From Oreohelix idahoensis (lineage: Eukaryota; Mollusca; Gastropoda; Stylommatophora; Oreohelicidae): 64,000 bases of DNA. The stretch covers positions 1 to 64,000 of the forward strand of contig JAMPIV010017772.1 of the NCBI GenBank assembly GCA_024509875.1. Direction: 5' to 3'. Positions within the stretch are counted from its first letter, which is position 1. The number at the start of each line of letters is the position of its first letter. Positions 35,535-49,195 of this stretch are shown here, in pieces. The translations under genes were made by a program, and so were the position numbers. The notes beneath the pieces were generated by a model. The model had not been told where the DNA came from, searched no databases, and saw only the letters and a list, made by a program, of their open reading frames with translations.

Positions 35535-36382
35535 CTGTTATACTTCTTGTACAAATGATGTTGTAATACTGTATGCGTTGTTAAAAAACTTCAATTGCGT
35601 ATTTCTAGAGATCCCGACCTGATAGAGAAAAACGGTTTGCAGATTTAAAAACAGCGCATTAAAATTGACCAGAAAAAACATAGAAATGTTAGAGAAAGAA
35701 AAAAAAATTTTTTTTTTTGTTAGCCAGTGTTATCTAAGAAGGCTTAGTTAGTGATATACGGGCCAAAAGATCACTCGGCCACATTTAAATAAATTATTTT
35801 CAGGATTGTATTGAGAGATTTACCAGTTGTCTTTAAGATTTGTGTTATTGATATTTTCGCAGCACATCATTGAAGATGCGAAATTGTGTCCATTGTGGAA
35901 CTTTGAGTATATCAAGTCCTGTCCTAGATTGGGAGCGGATGATGTCCACATCTTCTTCTATTGAATGTTTTATGTCAACGGAGATCAACACATGTATTAC
36001 TTATTAGTTACTGATGCATTACATAATGTAATAAAATAGTGCGGTATATTAATATATTACACCGCTATTTGCAACACATTGTATGATATCATAATAATAT
36101 ATTTGATTTCATATATTGGTATGAGAATAATTTGACTTTTATTATGATGTTGCCAGCATTGTGGTTTGTGTTGGTGGCACCTTCCTGGGATATATACGCG
36201 TATACTTAGAAAAATTTAAGTTTCTCTAAGGACCTGGGATATGATCTCAGTTTCGCTCCAAGTGTTGAGCTATTTTGTTAGGTATATCCGCGCATCATAC
36301 GTGCGTTAGGAGCCTAGATTTTTCCGGCTCCAGGATTTAAAAAAAAAAATGTTTCATTTTTTTTCCCGGGAGGGTGCGGTAA
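35535..36382 (+). other. 3' untranslated region and polypurine tract of element C
   Basis: The first 200 bases, with a poly-A/poly-T run near 35700, have no match in element B. From about 35735 the sequence aligns with 21735-22312 of B. It ends in CGGGAGGGTGCGGTAA (36367-36382), the polypurine tract, directly before the 3' LTR. Element B has CGGGAGGTGGCGGTAA in the same place (37756-37771). Confidence 0.8.
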
Positions 36383-37716
36383 TGTTACGCACAAATAATT
36401 ACTTTTTTTCCAAAGTCTTTGTATGATCGTTTTTCGTATGTATGATCATTATTTGACTGAAATGCATGTTATATATATTTTATGGTCAAAGGGACAGAAC
36501 CCGATATATCGATACTGCTATTTTTTATGAGTTTACCTCCTCTTGTATAGAGACACGTTCGGTCTATAATGTCTTGAACGAAGCGTGACCATATCTCCTT
36601 ATTTGGTAGTATCAGTCAACTGTTGTAGATGTTTGAAACCTTTCTTAACGCTTCTGTTCATGTCCATAAAAGGCGCGACTGTGTAAGACTTTTATCTCGA
36701 ATGTTCTTAGAATCGTCTTATTGTGAACAGCGACTCAGAGATTGTCACTCTGCGCATGTCTCGACTGGGTTGTCGTTTGTTGTTCCGCCCAGGTCGGGCA
36801 GTTGAGAAATGGACTGATTAGCGAGCGGACGCGACTGCGTCTTGTGATTCTCTGAGGGAAATACATTGTCTTTGTGAGTTAGTTAGCTAACTAGACTATT
36901 TCCCCGTATTATTCAAGCCTGCCTGGAGGCATATGTTCATGGTTGATTTTCCGAAATAAGGTAATTCCTCTTGTATCGAACTTTAGGCTATCATCTAGAG
37001 GTTCGTCATTTTGTCGCCTTTTTGCTCGCCTGTGTGATTCAAAATGGAGAGGTACTTTGACTAGGATTAAGTCACCGGTATCTTTATACCTGAACTAGTT
37101 ATATATCTATGGGTCGCTCTAGACCAACAAGACTATTGTCTGTGTTCCAGGATTCGTTATATCAGAGATCACGTCCAAGTCAGATGGTTAGACTTAGGAA
37201 GGTTATAAAGGTCGAGCTGACCTGTAATCCATGTATGCTACTCACGTGCAGACAGTAAACGGACGTATTGTATACATCTGATCTGCTAGCATCAGGAAGG
37301 AATAATTATTATTGTCTATGAACATTAAGGATCTGCAGCTGACCACGGTTGCAGAAGTTATATGTATTATTTATCAAGCTTCGCTATGATATTTGTTTTC
37401 CATACAACTATTGAGTATTGACTTCTACATGACTGTCAGTTAACATGAGTTTGAATGCTGCATTCGTTGTACTATGCCGATGATAACATAAGTATCATGA
37501 CTGTTTTGTGGCGTGCAATAAATGGTATAAACCTAAAGCGAAGTTACCATTTTTATGACTCTACACGTCATGTTGCCTGTGGTGTACCCTGAACTGTTCT
37601 ACTGCAACACACACACCGCAACAATCTAAACCAGATAAGACACCCACATCTTGCATTGTAATACCTGGTGTCGATAGAGGTGGTAATTTGACGGCATCCT
37701 AATTCCACCCTTATCA
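36383..37716 (+). repeat. 3' LTR of element C
   Basis: 1334 bp, TGTTACGC to CCCTTATCA, uninterrupted, followed by the GATTT target duplication. Confidence 0.95.
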
Positions 37717-37721
37717 GATTT

Positions 37722-37771
37722 AAAAAAAAAAAAAATGTTGCACATTTTTTTTTATCGGGAGGTGGCGGTAA
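37722..37771 (+). other. 3' untranslated region of element B, second part, with polypurine tract
   Basis: An A-run, a T-run and CGGGAGGTGGCGGTAA, which continue element B on the far side of element C and lead directly into its 3' LTR. Confidence 0.85.
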
Positions 37772-39197
37772 TGTTGCTGCTAAAAACTTGTCGCAACTTA
37801 TTCTGACCATGCATTCTGACTATAGTTAATTTTTAATGCATGGGAAGGAACTCATGGAATTGTAGTCACTTTTATTTCTACAGTCGTCTAATCTTGATAG
37901 CTATCGTCAAGAAGTTGTCTTATCTTGATAGCTAGGGTTGCCGATAGTTGTGTGAACGATTTTTGAGTCATGTCCATTTATGGAGCGCTCAGATCGCCAG
38001 TTCTTTGAAAACAGTTGGCAATCACAATGTTTCAAGATTCATTTCCTTTTAAGGTAAAAGGTCTTTAGTCGAACATCGTAGAACATTCTTCGTTTCGTAA
38101 AGTTGGCTGAGTTGTATTCGATTCGCGTGTTCTGCGCATGTCTCTTTTTGTGGCGTTGTTTAAACAATTTCCGCCCAGGTTAGTCTGAGCAGAGAAGCTG
38201 GTAAGGCGAGACGTAGCTATGTGCTAGTCTTCGCTTAGTTTATTCAGGAAGGAGTCCTCATTATTGTTGTTCCCTTTTTTGAGATGATATATCTCCATGT
38301 TATTCCTAATGCCTGGAGGCATATGTGATTATTCATTTAATTCCTGATGAACAGGTAAATGAATCCTTTTTTGCTAAGTGACTTTATCGCCATCTTGTGA
38401 TGTTTGACTTTCGCTTAGCCTGCCTTATTATAAAGTCTATATATTATGACAAGTTTGCTCAGCTCACGATCCACTTATATTGTCACGCATCGATTGATGC
38501 CTGTCCTACGGACTACTTGCTTCCTGAACTTTATTGATGGATCTAGGTTTGATACCTTTGCTGTATAAGGAACATAGAGAACGATAATGTGGCGCTCAAA
38601 AGACATGCCTGTCTTGTTGAGGTCAAATCGAGGAGACCATATTTAATCTCCTAGTTGATATCTACTAGCTCTTATGGAAAGGGGAAGTTTACTACCTGAC
38701 TACATGTCCAGCGGTCTACGATATCCTAAAAGGCATATCATGTACATTAATATTATGCTGTTTGCTGTGCCTGTTGAGTCGACTACTTCGATGATACAAT
38801 GACTGTTGTGAAAATACCTGTGATGTTTTCTGCATAACGATGTCCATGCATTTTGTCATTGTGGCGTACGATATATATTGCCAAAAACCCATCACTGCTG
38901 TTTAAAGCTTTATTGACTTTTCACATCGTGAGTTAACGTGACGTCATTGTGTGGATGGCCTTGTTCGTAATGCTCACTGTTTGTATACACATCTACATCA
39001 CACTTAAACCAGACTACAGACACCAAGTTACTACGCCTCATCATCCCTGGTGTCTGAGGGTGGCACACTACTCTGCAAAGGCCAGTATCATAGTACCTTT
39101 GGGAAGCAGATGAATTACAACACCCTCAACGTTGTGTGGCACATGTGACTTCATCTTCAGAACATTTATACACAACACATATAAATGCTACGCAACA
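37772..39197 (+). repeat. 3' LTR of element B
   Basis: 1426 bp, TGTTGCTGC to CGCAACA, with about seven differences from 13907-15331, followed by ATCAG. Confidence 0.95.
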
Positions 39198-39202
39198 ATC
39201 AG

Positions 39203-41936
39203 TTTTGTTGTTTGTTTGTTTTGTTTTTGTTTTTTTCATTTAATTTTTAAAAAAAATTGTTTTAAAAACATACTTTTATTATGATGATTATTGCAAATGT
39301 ATGATGTTATATCATCTTAAAATACCATAATTCCTGTCGTAAGGTACTTCGGTCGGTCGGTCTGTCACACTTTGCACACCGTCATTTGCGCACTTTTTTC
39401 TATTTTCGAGAGAGTACATTAACTCTCGACTGTCGTGTGAAATTCTAATCCACATATATAAATTAAAAAGTAAATGTAAAGCCTAACAAATAACTTCAAT
39501 AAAAGGAAAGAAGAATGGTAAAGAACAGTGCTGTCACAATGACTGTACTCGAAATCCCCCTTGTTTTCTACTTCGTCTGCAAATTGTAACGTTTCACGTT
39601 GATAGTAAAAGCCTACTGCAGCATACACGCTTTCTACGATAAAACGTGTACTGCATTTCTAAGAAAAACCTTGAGATACGCAAGCTGACCTATATTTAAT
39701 ATTCCATTCATGTCATTTTATACACTAAGTTACCATAAACGAAAGACAGATGGAATTAGGATAGAGAGAAGGGAGGGCTGAAAGCCGGAACGCATGCCAC
39801 ACTAAACACGCGTCTCGCTATACAATTACTACCATCACGCGTGTAAGGCCACAAGCACTAGCTTTTTTTCAAATCGACAGTGATAAAAAACACTACCCAT
39901 ACGAGAGTTAGGTTTTAAAAACCTGAGAAAAGCTTATTAGGAAATATGACATTATACTGGTTTACGTTTGAAAACATTACAGTACCCAGACACCACATCG
40001 ATCGAAGTGAACGGGAGGTAGAAGAAAATACATATTTTGAACGCAGCCCCTTAGCCCCATTAAATTTATATATTTGGGTTCCTTAGGACTTGCTGACAAA
40101 TAATATGTTAAGTGTTACGCAAATAGTCTAGGAATTACCAAATTATAGCCAAAAGAAATAGTGAGGGTGTCAGACAACACCAAAATCAGAATCGCTCAGT
40201 GGCAGATTTTGACACCACCATTGTACGGGAAATAGGTCCCCATGTTAAATCCTATTTGATTGGAGCGCAATAAATGTAAGGCTAAACACGATTAGTCGGG
40301 CTCCAAATACTATCTTTTGTTGTTAGGGGAGACGGAAGGAAGGGTACTTTTTTTCAAACGCTTGTGTAAACATGGCTCGATTGGTTAGACCCGCCAATAT
40401 AGGCAAATAGGAGCGTTAGTTCAGTACCACATTTTTCAAATAAACTTACTAAAGACCCAGTGCGTTGAGCGCCAGTGCATATTTTTCTAAATAAAAGCCT
40501 GGGACATCGGCAGATCGAAATTGTGCTATATTCATTGCCAGTCAACGTAACTGTGTATTATTCCATGAATTGTGGTAAGCTTGATATATTCAATATCTTT
40601 TTAATGAAAATTGAATGTAAATTGATAATTTATGTCTGTATATGTGTGTGGTTCAGTAGCGAACATGAGGCAAAGCCTATATAGTGCTCCAACCTGAACA
40701 GAAGGTGTCGGAGGAAAGTAAAACTACATGGAATTGCCAAACAGTACACTGACACCTATCTTATTGACTAGAAAGAAATAATGCTGGAATTGCAGAGGCG
40801 TGGTAACCATTAGGGAGGAGTATACTGGTGTAAATTATTTCAGATGAAGCTGACAGTTGGCCTACCGCTCTGAACTCAGTGTTTGTTATGTATTGTGTTC
40901 AGTCTGGAAATAGATTATAAATTAGTTATGAAGTAGGAGGTACAACCTTCTTGTTTCGGGGACTGTGGTCCTAAAGTTATTGAGCAGCACCTGGTCTGAG
41001 CTTTGCTGAATCTGGAGGCTGACAGCATACTCCTGGGTCCAGATAGCGACTAGTGAGGTGTCTCCAGAACACAGGGGAGCGATCAAGCAGAGGAGTCTTT
41101 TCCTGCCGCCATCACGAAAGTTAAGCCTCTGTGGCCAGTGGAGCTCAACATTATGTGTCCCCTCAAAAATTGACATTTAAAAAAAAAAAAAAGAGGGACA
41201 ATACCTTGTTTAAATTGACAGGAACTGTGAACTTTTCCCCCATACTATTTCCCAGATAAACAAACACTTGAAGTCATGATGACAAATAACAACATAGCTT
41301 GAAAAACAAAACCAGTATTACCTCATAGTACTACTACACAACTGACACACATAGGATAATATTAATAAAATATGTCACTACTAAGTTCATATTTATAAAT
41401 TATGTATATATAAATTGTGATTACAATTGATTGTGATTCCTGGTTCACTTTGTAGTTGAATCAGGACATATATTAGTGAAAGTAATTAATACATATATAT
41501 TTGAAACTTTACCAGTGACTCATTTAAGATAGTCTTATAGAATGTTAAATGTGTGTGAGTGTCACAGTGTTGTCAAGTGTGGTGGAATAAATTAAATTGT
41601 TTATCTGTCTGTTGTTGTTGTGACTTACACTTCATCATTTACATAACCCTAGACATTCAACGAAGTCATCACAATATTCCAGAATAATTCTGACTGAGTT
41701 ATAAATGTGGTAGCAAGTAAGGTTATCTGTAAAACACTACACCTATTAGATACAGATACGTTCACAGCTGATCTCAGTCAGTACACTAAGTCCCCTATAA
41801 ATATTTATATCATCCCACTTTACCACATCGACCACAGCTAAGGGGGTGCAATTGTGGTTGAAAGTTAGACAATAACATTGTGTTGTTTCCCCTTATATGT
41901 ACTCTCCCGAAAATAGAAAAAGTGTGACGGTGTGCA
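39203..41936. other. Intergenic region, no gene recognised
   Basis: AT-rich sequence with short ORFs on both strands that show no family motifs. A slightly GC-richer block at 40940-41170 has no identifiable similarity. No RNA gene was seen. Confidence 0.6.
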
Positions 41937-42431
41937 TTAAATCAACAGACAATCAAGATACTCTTCTGTCCAGTTTCATTCGGGAAACGGATTTAACTCA
42001 TCATTTTTCTTAAAAATAACCTTAAAATGTAAGTTTCTGATTGTTTCTTCAAGACAAAATTTTAATTTAAAGTATTGCAGACTTATTATTATGGATCAAA
42101 TGATAAGATGGTTAAAAGGAAGAGACGATCGCGTCATTCACAGCGAGAAAACAGTTTGATTGTGGAAAGAAGCCAACAACTTGAACTGGAGACAGGAAGG
42201 TGCGGAGATGCAGATTAAATCAACAGACAATCAAGATACTCTTCTGTCCAGTTTCATTCGGGAAACGGATTTAACTCATCACTTTTCTTAAAAATAACCT
42301 TAAAATGTTAAGTTTCTGATTGTTTCTTCAAGACAACATTTTAATTTAAAGTATTGCAGACTTTTTATTATGGATCAAAATGATAAGATGGCTAAAAGGA
42401 AGAGACGATCGCGTCATTCACAGCGAGAAAG
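41937..42431 (+). repeat. Two direct copies of a 215-bp sequence
   Basis: About 41937-42151 and 42215-42431 are nearly identical (AATCAACAGACAATCAAGAT at the start, AGACGATCGCGTCATTCACA near the end), separated by about 63 bases. Each contains a short frame beginning MDQ-DKM-KRKRRSRHSQRE, which looks like the basic start of a coding region; in the second copy it stays open for about 50 codons. A local duplication or two 5' ends of an unknown repeat are both possible. Confidence 0.8.
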
Positions 42432-42592
42432 CGAGACTAGAAGAAGCAGCAATGTAATGCGTGTAACAGAAAAAAAACACACTAAGTCTATAATTAAAAA
42501 CCTGCCAATTTTGGCGGGTTGTTGCTAGTTACTTTTATAATGATAAATGCCTAAATAATGCTTAAAGTAAATGTGAGGATGAAAGGATACTT

Positions 42593-42725
42593 CTTCTTCT
42601 TCCTCGTTCGCCCTGAAGAGGACGGTGGTTGCGTTGTGTCTGTTTACGCCTAAGCTGTGATATCTGCACCTTTCGGTCGACACATCCGACTTCAGCACGG
42701 CATTTTTTAGGGACCGGGTTAGAAA
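42593..42725 (-). repeat. SINE-like repeat, partial copy 1
   Basis: Matches the (CTT)-edged part of the copy at 50511-50820 (CTTCTTCTTC, GTTCG-CCTGA-GAGGACG, CCTTTCGGTCGACACATC, TTAGGGACCGGGTT) and stops after about 130 bases. Confidence 0.8.
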
Positions 42726-43439
42726 GGATACAGTATACATGATGAGAGAGGAAGGACAGAATGTCAGACGGGCCTGGTGCCCAATTCTTAACCCTTTGAA
42801 AATAAAGTTCGTTCGTTCGTTCGAGCTGAAGAGTCATAATTTTGAACTGGAGTTCTTTCGGTTTTCAATAATTTTCCAATATAATGAAAGCTCATCTTTG
42901 TCTTTTGAATTCTTATTCTGATATCCAAATCTGACTAGACTGCTGTCAAGATATATGCATTTGGTAATTTGTGTGTGTGTTGTGAGTGTGGCAATTTTTC
43001 CAAATCTGATAATCCTGGTCTTCGACATCCGAACAAAATAATATTCTTAAGACATTACATGACATCACTTTTGAGTTATCTTCCTTACCTTTGACCCAAA
43101 ATGGCTGCGTCCATAACAAGGAGCACCAGCTGGAAAGATGAGCCAGACACAAAAGAAGATATTTCGTATTAACTGTATCAGGTATTACTTGCTTCACATT
43201 TATATTTCTGTAAGACAGTGAATGCTTATGAACGATAATGTGAGAAATTGTAGCTTTGAATGCTTATTTAAACAAACGGTTAAATCTGTCAGAAAGTTTA
43301 GGTCAGAGGTTAAGGTTGTATCCAGAGCCAAACGAAGTTCGCAGCTTTGGTTGAAATGAAGAACAGTGGACCGTTTTTTCGATACACCCCCCAAAAAGAG
43401 ACGCAGTAATAAGGGTTAGTTTTAAGGAATCCTAACCCT
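42726..43439. other. Intergenic region, no gene recognised
   Basis: Contains a (GTTC)n run near 42810 preceded by CCTTTGAAAATAAA, possibly the tail of another repeat. Otherwise nothing supportable. Confidence 0.5.
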
Positions 43440-43703
43440 AAGACTTATCCAGCGTTCGTCAGCTACCAACTTACAACTCAGAAGAGGTCAATGAGTACCA
43501 GTGGATACCCAACATTTGTGGAAATGCATGGAGGAACTAGTACGCTTGGATTCTCTAACTCCATCAGTGGTATATACAAACAGGTGGTGCCATCCTGGGA
43601 GCTCAGGAAGCCAGATACAGACTACTACCTGGCAGACATAATTAATAAAACAACTAATACGAAAACTGTCAAAATCAAATGTGGTTCTAGTAATGCATAT
43701 TGA
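43440..43703 (+). pseudogene. Fragment of an RNase-H-type non-LTR element
   Basis: The frame around 43575-43660 encodes VPSWELRKPDTDYYLADIIN. It matches the equivalent stretch encoded on the minus strand near 45490-45400 (PPWELKKPNTDTHLADIIN). So a short piece of the same element family lies here in opposite orientation to the longer copy at 44173-45901. It corresponds to the region between reverse transcriptase and RNase H. Confidence 0.6.
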
Positions 43704-44172
43704 TGATGAACATGAGTAGTGAATTGGGTGTATTTTAGTTTGGTTTTTGAACCCTGCACTTGAAAACTGGAGTTTGTCGTGTACAAGGGATACCCGGTTG
43801 AACTCCATGTGGGTTATAATTTGGGTATATAGTGTTCATTATTCTATATAGCGCACTACATTGTTGTTTTTCTTGTGTGTTGGCTCTTACAGACTGTAAT
43901 TTATCTGCCATTTGTTGTGGCATTGTTTAATGTCTATGGTGTTGATAATGCATCTATTTCCATGATACTATATTGTTCTCTCTCGCTATTGACATCTTTC
44001 TTTTAACGTATCTGCTGGGCTTTTGTTGGTTGTGGATTGGTAGTTTTTTGCTTGTTTATTTTTTATTTTGTTTTTGTATTTAATGCTTGTACTGCTATTG
44101 TATGAACATTTTTTGTTTGTTTTTTGTTGTTTTGTTTTTGTTTTTCCTTGTCATTCCAATTTGTTCTGGTTG

Positions 44173-45901
<1,729 letters not shown>

Positions 45902-47697
45902 TTTGATACTTTTTATTTACTCTTTTTGGACTGATTGGAGGGTGGAGAAGATGCCATATTAGGATATCGTTAATCAAAATTATTATCTGAATTAGCAACA
46001 TTATATATAAACATTATAAACTCATCAGGGGTTGAACGGATTATTTTTTTCTTTGTGACCGGGTCTGTTGGCCAGTCAATATAATACGTGTGTGGCCGGG
46101 GTCAGTTCAGTTAATTATGTTGTGCGCAGGTAAATATTTTGACGAGAGCTAATTCTTCAATACGTTTCTGGTTCAAGTCATTACAGGCCTTTCGCCTGAG
46201 GTGGAAATTCCTGACCTTAGTTTATTCTTCTTCCCAAAGTCCGTTCTTACCCTTTTAGGTTTAGTGAAAAGGAATACCTCGTATAATGGTTTGTCAAAGT
46301 AATCCACTGTAACGTTCCAAAGAAAACTCAGCAATGTAGAAAAATAAAATATAGTTTACTAACGTCATTAGAACAGCAATGTTATTGACACAATGGTGAA
46401 GTACTTGTTTCTTGCTTACACAAAGTATTGAGTATCCAAAAATGAAAATGTATATCCACAGGAATAATATATCCAATAGAATAAAATACAAACTTGTCTA
46501 CTTAAAAACTAACTTGTCTACTTAAAAATACTTGTCTAACTTGAAAACTTGTCAAGTTAAAAATTTGTCTTGATAATCTCAAAGACGAAATTCACCTAAC
46601 ACTATCTGTAAAATCCTCTTGCCTAATGAATCCTAAATATCTGTAAAAGCCTGTCTATCGCCCACGTCTCTCCTTCTTATACTATTTCTTCTTTTTTCCC
46701 GCCAATTTTCACATGATGCTTTCTTTTTTCACACGGTACAATTATCTACATTTGCACATGCTTTCTCAGCTTTTCGACTTTTTCCACACGTCTCTGTCTC
46801 TAACAACGGAAAAAACCCAGATTAGCAACTCTCACTTTCACAAAATGTTCCATTCAAAAACATGCATTTACTATTGTTTTGTTCTGGGACAGCTTTACAA
46901 TGCTTCTCTCAAAGCCGTGAACTTTTCATGATACTGTGTTTTGTGCACAAATGTCTTAATTGCTTTTAACGTCGTTATTCTCATTGTATGTGGTTTTTAA
47001 CACGTATTAATGGTAGTGTATGTCAAGCGGTCACATCTTAATGAAAAAAATGGCGGGCAACTTATTTGGATGGCATCAAACAAACATCGCACTGTTTTTC
47101 ATTTCAACCTGCAGCATTTATACAAAATGCATGTGCATATATATTCAATATGCTGCAAGCTTTAGGTGCAGATAATGTTAGGAAATTTATTTTTGTGATG
47201 TCTTTTGCTTTATCTTAGCCTCCCCACCCCCATTGCTCTATCAGTAGATATTAGTTTGTGAAAGTAATGTTGGTAGAAGTTAAGAATAGTAGATGCATTC
47301 TGCCATGCTGCCTGAGAAGCTCTATCAATGCATACGCTGTGTTGCTTCAATTCAGTGCAAAATGACCTTATAATACACTAATCATAACCCAAACCCAGTA
47401 GCCATCCTGTTTCGAGCTGAACATATATTCAGAGGCTTGTGTTTTGGGCTATTTTTGTGTGTGCATTTTACCTACCTCGACACAGTGTGGGTGTTGGTTT
47501 ATGGAGTTACGGTCAGCATTGCACAGAGGCTGTTTTGTAATTTGTCGAAGGGACATGGCCAGAACATATAACCACTAGGAGGCAACATGATGGCTACCAA
47601 TTATCTCTACTAACATAGACAAACAAGAGAATGTTAACTGACTGCATGCGCCGTATGTAGTAATTATTACTACTAACATAAACAAACAATAAAATTT
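45902..47697. other. Intergenic region, no gene recognised
   Basis: AT-rich. A short imperfect tandem array of ACTTGTCTACTTAAAAA lies at about 46490-46575. The remaining short ORFs show no motifs. Confidence 0.6.
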
Positions 47698-47944
47698 CTA
47701 CTTAACCATGCTTAGTCTGGGCCCACAAACTTTGCTAAATTCATATGGAGTTGAAAAAAAATAAAATAAAATAAAATAAAAACACACACACCCACATTCA
47801 TATGAAGTCATCACTGCTCCCCAGTTTCCACTCAGGGATCCCGTTACACGCCCATTGAGGCATATTGGGAATATGGTGTTAGGCCCATATTTTCTTGACC
47901 ATTGGCACAATAGGGGTGATGTGGTCAGCATCACGTCGGCCGCC
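47698..47944 (-). repeat. Unclassified interspersed repeat with an AAAAT tail
   Basis: On the minus strand a GC-richer body (GGCGGCCGACGTGATGCTGA, CCTCAATGGGCGTGTAACGG) ends in a (TTTTA)n/(AAAAT)n run at 47756-47778. It abuts the endonuclease fragment without a coding link. It is probably a SINE or the 3' end of another element; I cannot name it. Confidence 0.45.
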
Positions 47945-48346
47945 TTAACCTTCCCATTCAATGAGTGCTTTCTGTGCTTCTTTAGATAACATAAGAGCTA
48001 CCCCTTCACTGTGGTGTGAACTTTCGTCTTTATGTCCTGAGGACAGCACCAATTCACCTGTGATGAGTTTCTTCTTGTCTACCCCCTTCCACTTTGTTTC
48101 ACACATTCCCAGAACCTCGATTTTATATTCCCTCATTTCTGCTGCTACTTGTGCCACTTTCCCTTGTTCGTTTAATGTCCGAACATTCCAGGTGCCAAAT
48201 TTGGAAGTTCTCCTAGAAGAAAGAAGGTTAGTCAGTAACACAGACTCCTTTCGGCTTTCTCTGGGTTGCATCAAACGCCTCCCTGCGAGAGGACCTTCCC
48301 CTGTCTTGGAAGGCTGTGTTTTATTTTCCTTAATTGACTTGTCCAT
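47945..48346 (-). pseudogene. APE-type endonuclease N-terminus of a non-LTR retrotransposon
   Basis: On the minus strand the ATG at 48346 opens a frame with KFGTWNVRTLNEQGKVAQVA, EVLGMCETKWKG, LSSGHKDESSHHSEGVALML and KALIEWEG. These are the first conserved blocks of the apurinic-endonuclease domain (the N of GTWNVR and the E of CETKW). Genome annotations often label the family craniofacial development protein 2-like. Only about 130 codons remain; the rest of the endonuclease and all of the reverse transcriptase are missing here. The region just upstream on the minus strand (48347-48550) contains the GGTTACCCCATCCTGTAAAA leader of the same family. Confidence 0.85.
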
Positions 48347-48983
48347 GTTTGTTGAAGTTTTTTTGTGGTTTAAGTTTTTTACAGGATGGGGTAACCAGCC
48401 CCATGCCCAACCCTCCTTAGTCGCTTTCTACTACATGCATGGCAGGGAACAGTGTTACTATTCTTTGCTCCCCTTTAGGGCTCCGGTAACACACGGGTGG
48501 CTTCCACTCGGTCAGACTCATATACTTTTCTTCTGACAGCTTTGAGCGGCATTCATGACAGTCTGTAATGAACATCTTCCCTGATTACAGAAATCCAGAA
48601 CTCACAGTTTTCTCCATTCTGCTGCAGTGTGAGGAAAAACCAAAAAATGCTAGTAAACCCCCCCCCCCCCCAAAAAAAAACCAAAAAAAAACCGCACAAC
48701 TCTGTGCCAACATGCACACCACAAAACTTAATCAGACTGCCAGCCAGCCATGCAAAGTGTGAACTCATAGTAGCACACGCAGATGACAGCCATCCTTATC
48801 TATGATCCAAATACTCATTCATTTTTACCATTCAGCAGGCTTGTTTACTATTCTCTGATTCTATAATAACTTGCTTAAGTGAAACACCCGCCGTGAACAT
48901 ATATCGAAAGAAGTGATACACAGCTTATTTATTGATAGATACTTGCCCAACATTGTTGCGTTTGTTTGCTATTCTTAACTTAC

Positions 48984-49195
48984 ACAGGTCCGCAACCCAA
49001 AAATTCAAACACCCGAAAATCAAAATATTCCGAAAATCGAAAGTTTTTTAGGCTGACTTTTGGGCAATTTTCAAACCGATTTTTGGGCAATTTTTGGCTA
49101 CTTGTTTGATTTTTGGGCAATACCGAAAACCTAAACAATACAGTTTCTGAAACATTGCCGTCCCCGAGCATTTCAGATTTTGGGTTCGGACCTGT
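48984..49195. mobile_element. Candidate MITE with ACAGGTCCG terminal inverted repeats
   Basis: Left end ACAGGTCCGCAACCCA and right end TGGGTTCGGACCTGT are inverted repeats of 15-16 bases with one indel, 212 bp apart. The interior is rich in related AAAATTC and GGGCAATTTT words and has no coding content. The target duplication is ambiguous (AC or TA). Confidence 0.5.

Larger units (their letters stand above)
22313..37716 (+). mobile_element. Element C: inner Gmr1-like LTR retrotransposon with an accessory gene
   Basis: Starts TGTTACGC, ends CCCTTATCA, and is flanked by the 5-bp duplication GATTT (22308-22312 and 37717-37721). It is inserted in the 3' untranslated region of element B. Contents: 5' LTR (split), primer-binding site 26924, leader, gag 28485, pol to 33449, accessory gene 33865-35534, polypurine tract, 3' LTR 36383-37716. 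The 5' LTR is interrupted by 3270 bases (23404-26673); without them the LTR would be 1336 bp against 1334 bp for the 3' LTR, and the element about 12.1 kb. The two LTRs are nearly identical, so C is younger than B, as nesting requires. Confidence 0.94.
13907..39197 (+). mobile_element. Element B: outer Gmr1-like LTR retrotransposon
   Basis: LTRs at 13907-15331 and 37772-39197 start TGTTGC and end GCAACA and are flanked by the 5-bp target duplication ATCAG (13902-13906 and 39198-39202). The internal region carries a leader, a broken gag-pol (16702-21593) and a 3' untranslated part ending in a polypurine tract at 37755-37771. The 3' untranslated part is interrupted by element C (22313-37716). 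Without C the element is about 9.9 kb. I counted about seven differences between the LTRs, roughly 0.5 percent, so insertion was recent. Confidence 0.95.
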
